64,000 nucleotides of DNA from Oscillospiraceae bacterium (GCA_015068225.1 SVKX01000002.1:62001-126000); one strand, 5' to 3'. Shown: positions 7,692-19,100, numbered from the stretch's first letter. Notes: generated from the sequence alone by a model not told the origin. Program-made: numbers and translations.

Positions 7692-9022
7692 AATGATTCC
7701 TCCAAAACATAGCCGGAAAGGTCCCCATCGATCACAGAATCGATCTGTACCATAACAAAGGACCCTTCAGCCAGATCCTCCTCCGAGGCTAACCAGACCC
7801 TACCGTCAATATCCGGAGAATCTGCCCAGCTACGGCCAAAATACTGGCCGAATTCCTCGTCATATCCGTCAACTAACACCTCAATCGTGCTGCCGAGCAT
7901 AGCCTGTGCATAATCGTCCATGATTCGGGACTGAATGGATTCCACCATTTCAGCACGGGCCTGCGCAACAGAAGCATCGGGATATTCCATTTCTGCCGCA
8001 GGCGTTCCCTCCTCCGGAGAAAACGGGAATGCGCCTACCCGCTCCAATCGCTGCTCCTTCAGGAAACAGCAAAGCTCTTCAAACTCTGTTTCCGATTCAC
8101 CGGGAAGGCCTGTAATGACACTGGTTCTCAAAACAAGGCCCGGGATCCGATCCCTAAGTTTTGCAAACAAAGTCCGCAGGAAATCACCATCCCCACGGCG
8201 GTTCATCTTTTTAAGAATGTTGCTGTTGCAGTGCTGAATGGGAATGTCCAGATATTTTACGATCTTAGGCTCAGACGCGATTACATCGATGAGTGCGTCG
8301 TCGATCTCGTCAGGATATACATAGTGAAGCCTGATCCAGTGCAGACTCTCGATCTGACACAAATTCCGCAAAAGCTCAGGAAGCAGGCGCTTATGACCGG
8401 GAAGATCCGTTCCATACCGGCTGGTATCCTGGGCAACAACGATCAGCTCTTTCACACCGGAATCTGCCAGAAGCCTTGCTTCATACAGAACATCATCCAT
8501 CTGCCGGCTGCGGAATTTTCCCCGAAGATAGGGAATGATACAGTAGGAGCAGCGGTTATCGCAGCCCTCGGCGATTTTTAAGTAAGCATAATGCTCCGGC
8601 GTGGTCAAGATGCGTCCGGTCTCCAGCTCCGGCTCGTCAATGGATGCAAAATCAGAAACTGACTCTTCAGCAAGAAGCGCATCGATGGCTTCCACCACTT
8701 TATGATAGCTTCCGGTACCAAGAATGCCATCCACCTCGGGAAGCTGTTCCAGAATTTGCTGCTGGTAACGCTGGGAAAGGCAACCGGTCACAAGGATCTT
8801 ACCTACCTGTCCCTCTGCCTTCAGTGCGGCCGTCTGCAAGATAAAGTCAATGGCTTCAGACTTTGCTGAGTCAATAAAACCACAGGTATTGATCACCACA
8901 ACATCACAGCCGACAATGCCGGCACAGACCGTATGTCCTGCTTCCTGCACACGGTACATCATCCGTTCGCAGTCTACCTGATTTTTGGCGCATCCTAAAG
9001 AGATAAAACCAATATTTGCCAT
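7688..9022 (-). CDS. rimO: Ribosomal protein S12 methylthiotransferase
   Basis: RimO is a radical-SAM enzyme that adds a methylthio group to an Asp of ribosomal protein S12. Visible parts are the N-terminal MTTase domain starting FISLGCAKNQVDCERM with cluster cysteines, the radical-SAM motif CDNRCSYCIIPYLRG, and a C-terminal TRAM domain ending LSGYVLEE. The 444-residue length is normal. The start is ATG 9022 with GGAGGCGTAAC upstream; the ORF-track start is 30 bases too early. It lies one base after recX and overlaps pgsA. Confidence 0.95.
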   Translation of the reverse strand: MANIGFISLGCAKNQVDCERMMYRVQEAGHTVCAGIVGCDVVVINTCGFIDSAKSEAIDFILQTAALKAEGQVGKILVTGCLSQRYQQQILEQLPEVDGILGTGSYHKVVEAIDALLAEESVSDFASIDEPELETGRILTTPEHYAYLKIAEGCDNRCSYCIIPYLRGKFRSRQMDDVLYEARLLADSGVKELIVVAQDTSRYGTDLPGHKRLLPELLRNLCQIESLHWIRLHYVYPDEIDDALIDVIASEPKIVKYLDIPIQHCNSNILKKMNRRGDGDFLRTLFAKLRDRIPGLVLRTSVITGLPGESETEFEELCCFLKEQRLERVGAFPFSPEEGTPAAEMEYPDASVAQARAEMVESIQSRIMDDYAQAMLGSTIEVLVDGYDEEFGQYFGRSWADSPDIDGRVWLASEEDLAEGSFVMVQIDSVIDGDLSGYVLEESL

Positions 9023-9023
9023 G

Positions 9024-9653
9024 TTACGCCTCCGGTAAATCTTCTGTGTCAAAGGAGAGCTTATTCAGAGCCTTACGAATGCTGGAATAGCTGTGACCCC
9101 GTCTAAGCAGTGCATCTATGACACGCCTGATCTCTTTTTCCTGAGAATCCGCAGTCAGCTTGCTCTGAAGAAAGTCCATAATCTTCTCAAGCTGGTCCGG
9201 ATAGTTTTCCAATGCGTCCTCCCAAAGCTCCTTGGGAATCCGCTTTTCATATAACGCCTGCTTTGCCCGGGAAATACCATAGCCCTTGGAAATGCAGCAG
9301 GAGACGATCTGCTCTGCCGTTTTTCGGTCATCGATCAACGAGAGCTCCGACATCCACTCCACAGCAGCTTTCGCCTGATCCGGGTCCTCCCCTTTTTGAA
9401 CTAAACGATGCTCCAATTCCCGTTTGGAAACGCCGGAAGCGGAAACGATGCGAACTGCCCGCATTTTTGCAGACATCTCCCCTGCCGACGTTTCAAGCGC
9501 ATGAAACTCCTCTGATGTAAACTCTTTGCCGGAATAAAGGCCAAAATCCTCAACTGTCTGGCGGTAAAGACGCATAACGGTACCGTCTTCCAGCTCCACA
9601 CGGTATCTTCCAGCCCTGTCCGGCGCGGAAGAAAGCTGATTAATCCTCATCAT
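9024..9653 (-). CDS. recX: Regulatory protein RecX
   Basis: RecX binds RecA filaments and modulates recombinase activity. The protein (about 209 residues) shows repeated three-helix RecX motifs, for example [20 protein letters not shown] and [15 protein letters not shown], then [11 protein letters not shown]. Translation begins inside the end of recA: two ATGs at 9653 and 9650 lie in the recA tail codons, and the ORF-track TTG at 9656 is unnecessary. The overlap with recA is a normal arrangement for this pair. Confidence 0.9.
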   Translation of the reverse strand: MMRINQLSSAPDRAGRYRVELEDGTVMRLYRQTVEDFGLYSGKEFTSEEFHALETSAGEMSAKMRAVRIVSASGVSKRELEHRLVQKGEDPDQAKAAVEWMSELSLIDDRKTAEQIVSCCISKGYGISRAKQALYEKRIPKELWEDALENYPDQLEKIMDFLQSKLTADSQEKEIRRVIDALLRRGHSYSSIRKALNKLSFDTEDLPEA

Positions 9654-10746
9654 CAAAGTCGTCAGCGCTTACCTTTACAGGCCGCTCTGCGGCTCTGGCA
9701 GCGGCTTTGGGCTGGGACGCAGATGCCGACATAAGGTTCTCCCGAACCTTTGCTTCCACCTGCTCTGCAATGTCAGGATTTGCCATCAGATACTCCTTAA
9801 CGCTGTTAACACCCTGGCCGATCCGCTCATCGCCCATGGAGAACCAGCTGCCGCTCTTCTGGACAATGTCCATCTGAACCGCAAGATCCACCAGTTCACC
9901 CCATTTGCTGATGCCCTGGCCGTACATAATATCAAAATGAGCTTCCCGGAAAGGAGGTGCCACCTTATTCTTGACTACCTTGACCCGGGTCTTATTGCCG
10001 ATGACATTGCCGCCCTCTTTCAGGCTTTCCACTCTGCGCACATCCAGACGCACGGAAGAGTAGAACTTCAGCGCGTTACCACCGGTGGTCGTTTCCGGAT
10101 TGCCGTACATCACACCGATCTTCATGCGAAGCTGATTGATAAAAATGACTACACAGTTGGTCTTGGCAATGGTACCAGCAAGCTTACGAAGCGCCTGACT
10201 CATAAGTCTTGCCTGCAGGCCTACAAAGGTGTCACCCATTTCGCCCTCGATCTCCTGCTTGGGAACCAGAGCGGCAACAGAGTCAACAACAACCGCATCC
10301 ACTGCACCGGAACGGACCAGTGCATCGGTGATTTCCAAAGCCTGCTCGCCGGTATCCGGCTGGGAAACCAGCATATTATCTGTGTCCACGCCCAATGCTG
10401 CTGCGTAGACAGGATCCAGCGCATGCTCCGCATCTACAAAAGCGACCTCGCCGCCCATTTTCTGAGCCTGTGCAAGAATATGCAGAGCAAGGGTAGTCTT
10501 ACCGGAAGATTCCGGTCCATAGATTTCAATAATACGGCCCTTGGGAACACCGCCGATTCCCAGCGCAGCATCCAGTGCCAGAGAACCGGTGGGGATCGCC
10601 TCTACATTCATCTCGGGGCGGTCACCAAGACGCATGACAGTGCCTTTGCCAAAGTTCTTTTCGATCTGGGCAAGGGCTGTCTGCAGGGCCTTTTTCTTAT
10701 CCGATGCGGGAGTGGGGGCTTCATAAGCTGTCTTTTTGGTAGCCAT
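9640..10746 (-). CDS. recA: Recombinase RecA
   Basis: RecA forms filaments on single-stranded DNA, drives homologous strand exchange and triggers LexA self-cleavage. The Walker A motif is GPESSGKTT, Walker B sits at [15 protein letters not shown], and the DNA-binding loop region includes [19 protein letters not shown]. The 368-residue length and acidic tail DDFDDED are typical. The gene sits inside a co-directional operon between prmC and recX, and I see no SOS-type operator directly upstream, unlike stand-alone recA genes. The ATG follows a GGAAGGAAG ribosome site. Confidence 0.98.
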   Translation of the reverse strand: MATKKTAYEAPTPASDKKKALQTALAQIEKNFGKGTVMRLGDRPEMNVEAIPTGSLALDAALGIGGVPKGRIIEIYGPESSGKTTLALHILAQAQKMGGEVAFVDAEHALDPVYAAALGVDTDNMLVSQPDTGEQALEITDALVRSGAVDAVVVDSVAALVPKQEIEGEMGDTFVGLQARLMSQALRKLAGTIAKTNCVVIFINQLRMKIGVMYGNPETTTGGNALKFYSSVRLDVRRVESLKEGGNVIGNKTRVKVVKNKVAPPFREAHFDIMYGQGISKWGELVDLAVQMDIVQKSGSWFSMGDERIGQGVNSVKEYLMANPDIAEQVEAKVRENLMSASASQPKAAARAAERPVKVSADDFDDED

Positions 10747-10748
10747 AT

Positions 10749-11624
10749 CTAATCTTCCTTCCTGCCAATTTGGGCAATCACTGCCCTTTCTATATCGTTA
10801 TAATCTCTGGATCGCTCCAGAATGGTATACCCTTTTTCCAGAAGAAGCTGGCAAACAGCATCTCCCTGACCCATGCCAAATTCAAAGCACAGGCATCCCC
10901 CGGGCTTAAGCGCCTGGGTAAAATTTTCAATGATCGAACGATAGAAAACAAGCCCGTCATCACCGCCGTACAGTGCCAGATGGGGTTCAAATTCGCTGAC
11001 ACTTTTGGGAAGCTCGCGCATCTCTGCAGTGGTAATATACGGAGGGTTGGAAACGATCATATCGAATTTTCCCAGAAATGCTGACGGTGGCGTTAGCGCA
11101 TCTGCCTGTACACAGGACACCCGTGCAGACAAATGATTTCTGGTTACATTTCGCTTTGCAACCGCCAGTGCATCCTTGGAAATATCTGCCAGTGTAACTC
11201 TTGCATCCTTTACTCGGCTGGCGATGGCAAGTCCGATACATCCGGAACCAGTACACAGATCCAGAATCCGGGGTGCCTCCTGCAGATACAGCCCCTGATT
11301 AATGGCCAAAGTAGTAACAGCACAAGTGTCATCTCTTGGGATCAACACATGAGGATCCACATACAGCTTCAGTCCGTAAAACTCCCATTCGCCGAGGATA
11401 TACGCAAGAGGCTCTCCTTGCAAATACCGCTGGGTAAGTGCTGCCATCGTGCCGCACACTTCCTCTGAGGCATACATTTCACGCTGAGCAAGCACCTGCT
11501 CATGGGACTTTCCGGATGCAAAACACAGAAGATTTCTGGCAACCATGCCGGCCGTCTGGGGATCTTCTTCCGCCATCAGCGCCCTTCTGGCATCCAGATA
11601 AAGCTCTGAGATCTTTTTTACCAA
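10749..11624 (-). CDS. prmC: Peptide chain release factor N5-glutamine methyltransferase
   Basis: PrmC methylates the GGQ glutamine of release factors RF1 and RF2. The SAM-binding motif is [15 protein letters not shown] and the catalytic motif is VSNPPYI, which together are diagnostic. The N-terminal helical domain and 291-residue length are normal. It overlaps the DUF1385 gene by 7 bases and lies 2 bases from recA. In many Firmicutes prmC pairs with prfA and a DUF1385 gene; prfA is not here. Confidence 0.95.
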   Translation of the reverse strand: MVKKISELYLDARRALMAEEDPQTAGMVARNLLCFASGKSHEQVLAQREMYASEEVCGTMAALTQRYLQGEPLAYILGEWEFYGLKLYVDPHVLIPRDDTCAVTTLAINQGLYLQEAPRILDLCTGSGCIGLAIASRVKDARVTLADISKDALAVAKRNVTRNHLSARVSCVQADALTPPSAFLGKFDMIVSNPPYITTAEMRELPKSVSEFEPHLALYGGDDGLVFYRSIIENFTQALKPGGCLCFEFGMGQGDAVCQLLLEKGYTILERSRDYNDIERAVIAQIGRKED

Positions 11625-12625
11625 CGGTCTGCTCCCTCCTGCGCAGGAATCACAGCTTCCACCGCCGCGATACCAACTTCGATCATAGAATCATCCGGTT
11701 CATTTGTAGTAAACTTCTGCATCCACATTCCGGGAGCAGTCAAGATCCTTGTAAAAGAATTATCATGCCGGCCTGCCCAGCGGTTGATCTCATAGGTGAT
11801 GCTAACCACCAAGGGAAGCAGCAGCAGCTTAAAGGCAATCATGATCAGCCGGTACAGGAAACTGCCGGACATTGCCTTAAGAGCGGGGATTAGTGCCAGA
11901 ATACCCGTAGAAGCAACAGAAAATACCAGAATAGAAATGACCATAACCACAAGCAAAAAGCTTGTACCGCACCGCGGATGCAGGCGAGTCTGCGTTCTGA
12001 CATTTTCCACAGTTAGAGGAAGACCTGCCTCATAGCAGCGAATGGTCTTATGCTCTGCACCGTGATAAGCAAATACCCGCTTCATTTCTTTCATGCGGGA
12101 AACCAGCAGCATATAACCAAGGAAAATGGTCATACGGACCAGACCTTCCACAAGGTTCAAAACCAAAGTGTTAGGGATCCACTGATCCAAAAAGCTGCTT
12201 ACCAGCATGGGAAGCAGGAAAAACAGCAAAATGGAAAGACCAAGTCCCATAAACACAGCTGTTCCTGTAACAACCTTCTGAAACTTTTCATTTCCCAGCT
12301 TCTTTTCCAGCCAGAGATCGAATTTAGAAGGCTCAGCCAAAGAATCCCCCTCTTCAGGAGAAAGATCTGCCGAATGCATAATTGCCTTAACGCCGGCTAC
12401 CTGAGAATCAAAGAAATTCACAGTGCCCCGAATCAAGGGCCACTTGACAATGGATTTCGCCGGCCGGACCTTTCTATCTATAAGCTCCAGCTTGATGCCA
12501 TCTGCTGTTCTGACAGCAATTGCGTCCTTTTCCGGACCGCGCATCATGATGCCCTCGATCAGAGCCTGACCACCAATGCTGGTTTTGAATTTTTCGAAGC
12601 ATGGCTGCGTCTTATCCTTCTTCAT
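11618..12625 (-). CDS. DUF1385 family membrane protein
   Basis: The sequence begins SIGGQALIEGIMMRGP, the hallmark of DUF1385 (YqhQ-like) proteins, whose function is unknown. About four membrane helices lie in the C-terminal two thirds, and HGAEHKTIRCYEAG and LHPRCGTSFLL are conserved family motifs with possible metal-binding His, Glu and Cys. The start is taken at ATG 12625 (AAAGGAAT upstream); the ORF-track start 66 bases earlier lies in the histidine kinase tail. The family often neighbours prmC and prfA, as in part here. Confidence 0.88.
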   Translation of the reverse strand: MKKDKTQPCFEKFKTSIGGQALIEGIMMRGPEKDAIAVRTADGIKLELIDRKVRPAKSIVKWPLIRGTVNFFDSQVAGVKAIMHSADLSPEEGDSLAEPSKFDLWLEKKLGNEKFQKVVTGTAVFMGLGLSILLFFLLPMLVSSFLDQWIPNTLVLNLVEGLVRMTIFLGYMLLVSRMKEMKRVFAYHGAEHKTIRCYEAGLPLTVENVRTQTRLHPRCGTSFLLVVMVISILVFSVASTGILALIPALKAMSGSFLYRLIMIAFKLLLLPLVVSITYEINRWAGRHDNSFTRILTAPGMWMQKFTTNEPDDSMIEVGIAAVEAVIPAQEGADRW

Positions 12626-12638
12626 ACTAATTCCTTTC

Positions 12639-14048
12639 TTACTGGTAGGCAGGGATCCGCACCGTGACCAGCGTACCTCCCCCCGGAGCATTTTCCAAAG
12701 TCAGTTCGCCATTATGCATGGAAACGATCTCATCACACACAGCAAGGCCAATGCCGGTTCCGCGAGCTTTGGAGCTGCCCTTGTAGAATTTTTTCTTGAC
12801 CAGAGGAATCTCATCCTCCGGAATGCCCGGGCCAAAGTCTCGAATGCAAACAACCACCCAATCTCCGTCCAGATGAATGGAAGCCTCGATCCGCTTTCCC
12901 TCACCGCCATGTTTGGCAGCGTTGTCAAGTATGTTTAAGAACACCTGACGAAGTCGCTCCGGATCGCACAATATTTCGGGGATCTCTTCATCGTTATCCA
13001 GATATTCCAGCTGAATTTCGTCCTGAGACAATCGGTTGGAATACATGAAAACGGTGTCTTCAAATTCACTTCGGATATCTGCTGACTGCATATTCAGAGT
13101 CATGCGGTCATCCTGAATCCTTGTAAAGTCCAGCAGCTCCACCACCATTTCGGTCAATCTGCGGGTCTCTTTATGGATGATATTCATTCCCCTGCGAGTT
13201 TCCTTGTCCAGATTGTTGCCAGCAAGCAATGTCTCACTCCAGCCGGTAATGACGGTCAGGGGCGTACGCAACTCATGAGAAAGGGAGGATATGAAATCCC
13301 GCTGGATCACTTCGTTCTGATTGATCTGCACAGACATCTCGTTGATGGTCTGTGCCAACTCGCCGATCTCGTCATCGTAGTGGGTCTGAATCTGGATACC
13401 ATAGCTTCCGCTGGTGATGCGCTTGGCTTTTTCCGTGATCTCATTAACAGGGATCAGGATCGAGCGGATATAGTAGCTGCTGCTGAAGATCACTACCAGC
13501 ATTGCAATGGCAAGGATGGTCAGTGAAAACAGGAAGATCTTTAAAATCTGATAATCCAGGATCCTGGTTGAGGTTACATAGCGAAGAACGCCGATCACCT
13601 CACCGCTGCTGTATATCATGGGACTGGAGACCGCGACGATCCGCTCTCCGGTATGGGGATCGGTTCCTGTATAGGAGCTTATAATCCGGTTGTTCAGAGC
13701 GTCGGAAACATCCTGTGTCACCGGCGACAATCCGGCCCAGTTGCCGTAGGAGGATACGACCAGATGTCCGCTGGCATTAATAAACTGCAATTCTATGGTG
13801 TTGCGTTCTTCAAAGCTGTTGGCATAATTGATACAGGACTGGTAGTATTCATTATAGCTCTGGTTAATATATTCCGCAAAAAAATCTGTGGTCGTTTTTG
13901 CGCGGTAGCGCATGTCCGATTCCATATTGGAGTAATAGTAGGCCGAAAAAACCAATGTCACGACCAGAACGCAGACCATGCCCAAGGCAAAGACAACACC
14001 GGCAGTATTCAAAAGCCAACGCTTACGCAGACCGCCAAGCTTTTTCAT
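12639..14048 (-). CDS. Two-component sensor histidine kinase
   Basis: Order of parts: a membrane helix at about residues 10-33, an extracytoplasmic sensor region of about 130 residues, a second helix (FLFSLTILAIAMLVVIF), a HAMP linker, then the HisKA box SSLSHELRTPLTVITG with the phospho-accepting His. The HATPase domain has N box ILDNAAKHG and G boxes DFGPGIPED and GTGIGLAVCDE. The layout is that of the PhoR/ResE/WalK type. The ligand is unknown. The ATG at 14048 fits the AGAGGAA ribosome site; the ORF-track ATG two codons earlier sits too close to it. Its partner regulator lies 41 bases upstream. Confidence 0.93.
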   Translation of the reverse strand: MKKLGGLRKRWLLNTAGVVFALGMVCVLVVTLVFSAYYYSNMESDMRYRAKTTTDFFAEYINQSYNEYYQSCINYANSFEERNTIELQFINASGHLVVSSYGNWAGLSPVTQDVSDALNNRIISSYTGTDPHTGERIVAVSSPMIYSSGEVIGVLRYVTSTRILDYQILKIFLFSLTILAIAMLVVIFSSSYYIRSILIPVNEITEKAKRITSGSYGIQIQTHYDDEIGELAQTINEMSVQINQNEVIQRDFISSLSHELRTPLTVITGWSETLLAGNNLDKETRRGMNIIHKETRRLTEMVVELLDFTRIQDDRMTLNMQSADIRSEFEDTVFMYSNRLSQDEIQLEYLDNDEEIPEILCDPERLRQVFLNILDNAAKHGGEGKRIEASIHLDGDWVVVCIRDFGPGIPEDEIPLVKKKFYKGSSKARGTGIGLAVCDEIVSMHNGELTLENAPGGGTLVTVRIPAYQ

Positions 14049-14089
14049 GTGCATTTCCTCTTTTCTGATCTGATCCGGCTCAAGCCGCC

Positions 14090-14776
14090 TTAATTACCCC
14101 ATTTATAGCCAAAGCCCCAAACGGTCGTGATATAGGTGGGAGTTGTGGCATCATCCTCGATTTTAATACGAAGTCTACGGATGTTGACATCCACAATTTT
14201 CAGCTCTCCCTCGTATTCCCTGCCCCACACACTGGAAAGAATATCCTCCCGGGACAAGGCCCTGCCGGGATTCTGCATAAAGAGCTTAAGGATCGCATAT
14301 TCCACCTGTGTCAAACGGATACGGCTTCCGTTCTTTTCCAATGTATGATTGCGGGTGTTCATAATAAAGGGGCCTGACTTTAGAAGCTCGCTGCCTGCAT
14401 TGGGATCGCCACCCATGCGGCGAAACAGCGCATCGATTCTGGCAGTCAGCTCGGCAGGAGAAAAGGGCTTTGTTACATAATCATCCGCACCGGTCATAAG
14501 GCCGGTCACCTTATCCATTTCCTGTGTACGGGCAGTAAGCATTATCACACCAATCTGCTTATTTGAAGCACGAATACGGCGGCAAACTTCAAATCCATCA
14601 ATATCCGGAAGCATGATATCCAGAATTGCCACACCAATATCCGGTATCATACGGAGTTTTTCCAGTGCCTCCTCACCCGTTCCGGCCTCAATGACATCAT
14701 AGCCAGCCCGTTTCAGATTGATCACGACAAAGCTGCGGATATTGACTTCATCTTCTAAAATCAGTACCTTTTTCAT
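14090..14776 (-). CDS. OmpR/PhoB-family response regulator
   Basis: The receiver domain has the acidic pocket LILEDE, the phospho-acceptor in AILDIMLPDIDGF and the conserved Lys in VTKPFSPAEL. The C-terminal winged helix (LTQVEYAILKLFMQNPGRAL, VDVNIRRLRIKIE) is OmpR/PhoB type. The 228-residue length is normal. It is the cognate regulator of the kinase that follows and probably controls this operon among other targets. The preceding lipoprotein gene is 14 bases away. Confidence 0.94.
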   Translation of the reverse strand: MKKVLILEDEVNIRSFVVINLKRAGYDVIEAGTGEEALEKLRMIPDIGVAILDIMLPDIDGFEVCRRIRASNKQIGVIMLTARTQEMDKVTGLMTGADDYVTKPFSPAELTARIDALFRRMGGDPNAGSELLKSGPFIMNTRNHTLEKNGSRIRLTQVEYAILKLFMQNPGRALSREDILSSVWGREYEGELKIVDVNIRRLRIKIEDDATTPTYITTVWGFGYKWGN

Positions 14777-14790
14777 ATCTTACTTCCCCT

Positions 14791-16110
14791 TTATGTTTCA
14801 CCGGTTTTCCAATCTTCCAGGATCAATTGGAAGCTGGAAATCAGTGTTTCCTTTGTGATCCCGTAGGTCGCTGATATAACTTCAATGTCCGCCGCGTAAA
14901 CCGTGGATTCTGTACGGTATATGGCGAATCGGTTGTTAATATTTGCCTGTTCCTCCCGCTTTTGACCGGTCAGAACATAGATTGTCATAAGTTTTTCGGT
15001 ATTTGTATATGTTTCATCCCAAATACTGAACTCATAGCTATTACCCTGCTGCACCACCAACATACGGGACGCCAGCTCTGTCTCAAGCTTCACATACCAG
15101 CCACCCACAAAGTTATGGTAGGTATGCATTTTATCCACTTCTGTGCCATCTGAGGTCATGGCATACCAACGGATAAGGTAATGATTCTTAGAAGACTGGA
15201 AATCCGGCGGCATGGTCATGGTGATCAAACTGGGAAGCTCCAGAACCCCGTCGTTATCAATATCATCTGCATAAACATAATAGTTTCGCAGAGTCTGTAC
15301 ACTGGTGCCGGACTCATTGGAGAAACTGACATTGGTAAAATGGCCCTTCACCGACGCATAGACGTCTGTAATAATGGCACTTCCGTCTACATCGCTGGCA
15401 ACATAAACAGCCGGTCTTCCGTCGTTGAGTTTGCTCACCATAATGCGCTTAATCTTATCGGCAGGCTCGGACATATTGACCTCGGCAGACCGTTCCATGG
15501 TTTCGTTTTTTATGCTGTAAAGCTCTGCTACACCATTGTCAGAATCAACTGCGCCGGGTCGAAGAAGCAAAAGCTCCGTCCGGCTGTCGCTATTGAGATC
15601 ACAGCATACAAATTTGGAATAATTGGCGGTCATCAGCTGTTCCATCTGTCCATCATTCATGGTGTATACACTGAGAGAACGAAGAACCTGATCGCTGACC
15701 TGGCGGCCTACCACGATCTCCACGCCCTGCCTTTTATCCATTTGCACATACTCAATCTGTTCAAATGCAGTGCCGGTGCTTTCGATCACATCTACAAGCC
15801 GGTAGGAATCTCCTTCGCCGGAGAAAATATAGATCTGGAGCGGCCTGTCCGAACCGGTTTTGGTAAACAGCAGGTATTCTGCATTCCCGTCACCATCCAG
15901 ATCGGCCATCTGGACAGCCTGTCTGTTCTCTCCGGACAGCGGTGCATTGTACTCCGCGCCGGCCATGACCTTATCAATCTCAGACTGCAGATTCATATAA
16001 AGCTGAGAACGCTTTGGCAGGCAGTACATTTCATCTACCGTGCGCATATTGCATCCGGAAAAGAGCAGGACCGTCAATGCGATCATACCGGCAAATATCC
16101 ACTTTTTCAC
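14791..16110 (-). CDS. Lipoprotein with FG-GAP/VCBS-like repeats
   Basis: A lipoprotein signal peptide ends in the lipobox LFSGC. The mature part has acidic repeats of calcium-loop type (MADLDGDGNAEYLLF, CDLNSDSRTELLLL, ADDIDNDGVLELPSL), as in FG-GAP/VCBS beta-propeller-like proteins, so it is probably a surface-exposed propeller. Function is unknown. As first gene of a two-component operon it could be a sensory accessory or an output of the kinase; that is inference. GTG 16110 with GAGGAC upstream is preferred to the ORF-track GTG 16122, which abuts the AAAGGA. Confidence 0.75.
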   Translation of the reverse strand: MKKWIFAGMIALTVLLFSGCNMRTVDEMYCLPKRSQLYMNLQSEIDKVMAGAEYNAPLSGENRQAVQMADLDGDGNAEYLLFTKTGSDRPLQIYIFSGEGDSYRLVDVIESTGTAFEQIEYVQMDKRQGVEIVVGRQVSDQVLRSLSVYTMNDGQMEQLMTANYSKFVCCDLNSDSRTELLLLRPGAVDSDNGVAELYSIKNETMERSAEVNMSEPADKIKRIMVSKLNDGRPAVYVASDVDGSAIITDVYASVKGHFTNVSFSNESGTSVQTLRNYYVYADDIDNDGVLELPSLITMTMPPDFQSSKNHYLIRWYAMTSDGTEVDKMHTYHNFVGGWYVKLETELASRMLVVQQGNSYEFSIWDETYTNTEKLMTIYVLTGQKREEQANINNRFAIYRTESTVYAADIEVISATYGITKETLISSFQLILEDWKTGET

Positions 16111-16137
16111 AGCAGTCCTCACTCCTTTCGATAGATT

Positions 16138-16143
16138 ATTATA
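16138..16143 (-). promoter_or_regulatory. Extended -10 promoter of the lipoprotein/two-component operon
   Basis: On the minus strand TGCTATAAT gives a perfect extended -10. The -35 match is weak. It would drive the nine-gene run down to pgsA. Confidence 0.6.
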
Positions 16144-16167
16144 GCACAGACTTTCGGAAAAGAAAAG

Positions 16168-19100
16168 CTATTTCAGCACAACATTCTCATTTCCGAGAAC
16201 ATTTTCCAATTCCCGGATCATACTTTCGTCCAGCAGACACTGGGTGCCCCTGCGCAGGCGGGTATCCGCAAAGAACAATACCACCTTGCCGCTTCCCGGG
16301 AACATGTTTAGGATCGCCTTGACCTTCCGGTACCGTGGGTCCTCTTCCCCGGAAAGCTTCAGATAAAGGGTTTGATTCTCCGCTACTACTGTCTTTGGCT
16401 TCGTATCCACTGCCGGTCTTTCTGAAAAGTCGGAAATAGGGCGAGCGCGGTTGATAACGATCTGGGGCTCTTTATCGTCCCGAAGAGAGAGCCTACCTGT
16501 AATCACAACCGGGCTGTTTTCCCGCAGGTATCCGCCGTACTGGCTCAAAACATTGGAAAAAGCCAGCATTTCTATGGAAGCAGAGTCATCCTCCACCGTA
16601 ACATAGGCCATCATGGAATTGTTTCGGGTGGTCTTCATCTTGACGCCCTGTACAATACCTGCGACACTGACGATTGCATCATCCTGAAAACGGGATTCCT
16701 CCCCCATCAATTCTCCAATTGATACTACATGGGTGCCCTTCAGATACTGGCGGTAATCATCCATAGGATGGCCGGAGATATAAATGCCTGTGGTCTCCTT
16801 TTCCATGGCCATCAGATCCGCTTTTTTCAGCTCCGGCAGACTTGGAATCGGCATAGATGCCGCTTTATCCGTTTCCTCCAGCATGGAAAACAGGCCCATC
16901 TGGCCATCAATGTTCCGCTTTCGGGAACTGGAAACACTGTCCATCATGCTGTCGTAAACTGCAAGAAGCTCACTTCTGTGATGTCCAAAACAGTCAAGCG
17001 CGCCACATTTGATAAAGTTTTCCACAGCGCGCTTATTCAGCTCGCCATCGGCCATTCTCTGCAAAAGATCTTCCAGAGACTTAAATGGACCATCCTCGCT
17101 GCGCCTGGAAACCATGCTGCGGATTAGTCCCCGGCCCACATTCTTTACAGCGCCCAAGCCAAAACGGATGCATTCCCCTTCCACAGTAAAAGGATCGTCT
17201 GAATGGTTAATGTCCGGCGGCAGAACAGGAATCCCAAGCTCTTTACACTCGGCGATATATCCGGATACCTTGTCCGCAGAATCCAGAACAGAGGTCATCA
17301 AAGCCGCCATATACTGCCGTGGATAATGGCACTTCAAATAGGCCGTTTGGTAGGATACTACCGCATAGCACACCGCATGAGCCTTGTTGAATGCATAGTT
17401 GGCAAAATCAACGATCTCATCATAGATGGACTGGGCTGCGGATTCCGCAACGCCGTTGGCAATCGCACCGGGGATTCCCTGTGTTGCATCACCGTAGACA
17501 AAGACCTTTCGCTCCGCCTCAATGACTTTCATCTTCTTTTTAGAGATGGCGCGGCGAATGTTATCTGCCTGACCCATGGTATAGCCGCCCAGACTGCGGA
17601 AGATCTCAATAACCTGTTCCTGATAGACGATGCAGCCGTAGGTAACCTTCAAAATCGGCTCCAACAAAGGTGTTTTGTAGGTAATCTTACGATGATCCAG
17701 CTTGTTCGCAATAAAAGTGGGGATCGAGTCCATAGGGCCGGGACGGTACAGCGCAACAATAGCCGTCATGTCCTCGATAGAGGCAGGCTTCATGTTGACG
17801 CATACACCGGTAATACCCGCAGATTCCAGCTGAAAAACGCCCTGTGTTTTTCCCTCTGCAAGCATAGCAAAGGTGTCAGGATCATTATCCGGCACAAGAT
17901 CGATATCAAAATCCGGCTCCAGCTTGCGGATCTCAGTCTGGGCATCCTCAATAACCGTCAGGTTGCGAAGACCCAGAAAATCCATTTTCAAAAGACCCAG
18001 TTCCTCAATGGTGGTCATGGTGTACTGGGTGACGATGGTATCATCGTTCTTTGAAAGAGGGACATAGGTGTACACAGGATCGGCTGTAATTACCACGCCG
18101 GCTGCATGGGTGGAAGTATTGCGGGGCATTCCCTCCATACTCATGGCAGTGTCGATGAGCAGTTTTACCCGTTCATCGGTATCGTACATTTCTTTAAGCT
18201 TGGGAGAAACCTCCAGTGCTTCCTTCAGCGTGATATGAAGAGTCGTGGGCACCAGCTTGGCAACCACATCTGTCTCCGCATAGGTAAAGTTCAGAGCCCG
18301 ACCAACATCCCGGATAGCACCCCGTGCGGCCATCGTGCCAAAGGTGGCGATCTGCGCCACATGATCCGCGCCATACTTTCGCATGACATAGTCAATGACC
18401 TCACCTCTTCGCTCCTGGCAGAAATCCGTATCAAAGTCAGGCATACTGACACGCTCCGGATTCAGGAAGCGCTCAAAAATCAGCGCATATTTCATGGGAT
18501 CGACTTCTGTAATATGCATACAGTACGCGACTATAGAAGCCGCGCCTGATCCACGGCCCGGTCCAACAGGAATACCGGATTCCTTGGCATAGCGGATAAA
18601 GTCCCAGACGATAAGGTAGTAGTTCACATACCCCATCCGGCTAATAACATCGATCTCATACTCCAGCCGCTGAATGTAGCTTTCCGGCGGATCATCATAT
18701 CGCTGCTCAAAGCCTTCATAGCACAGCTTGCGGAAATACTGCTCGTTGGTATACCCCTGCGGAACAGGAAAAGACGGCAGATGATACTCATGAAAAGTGA
18801 ACTCCAGATTGCACATATCCGCAATCTTGACCGTATTTTCAAATGCCGCATCACAGTTGGGGAAAAGCTGCCGAAGCTCCTCTTCACTTTTCAGGTAAAA
18901 CTCCTCCGTCTGGAACTTCATGCGGTTTTCATCGTCCACTGTTTTACCGGTCTGGATACACAGCAGCACATCCTGCATAGTTGCATCCTCTTTGCGCAGG
19001 TAGTGGGCGTCGTTGGTAACCACAAGAGGCAATCCTGTTTCTCTTGCAAGACGCATGACCCCTTGGTTGACAGAGCGCTGCTCTTCAATGCCATGGTCCT

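Noticed and set aside
15181-16134. 317-residue + strand ORF
   Set aside because: Antisense to the lipoprotein gene, whose lipobox and ribosome site support the minus strand.
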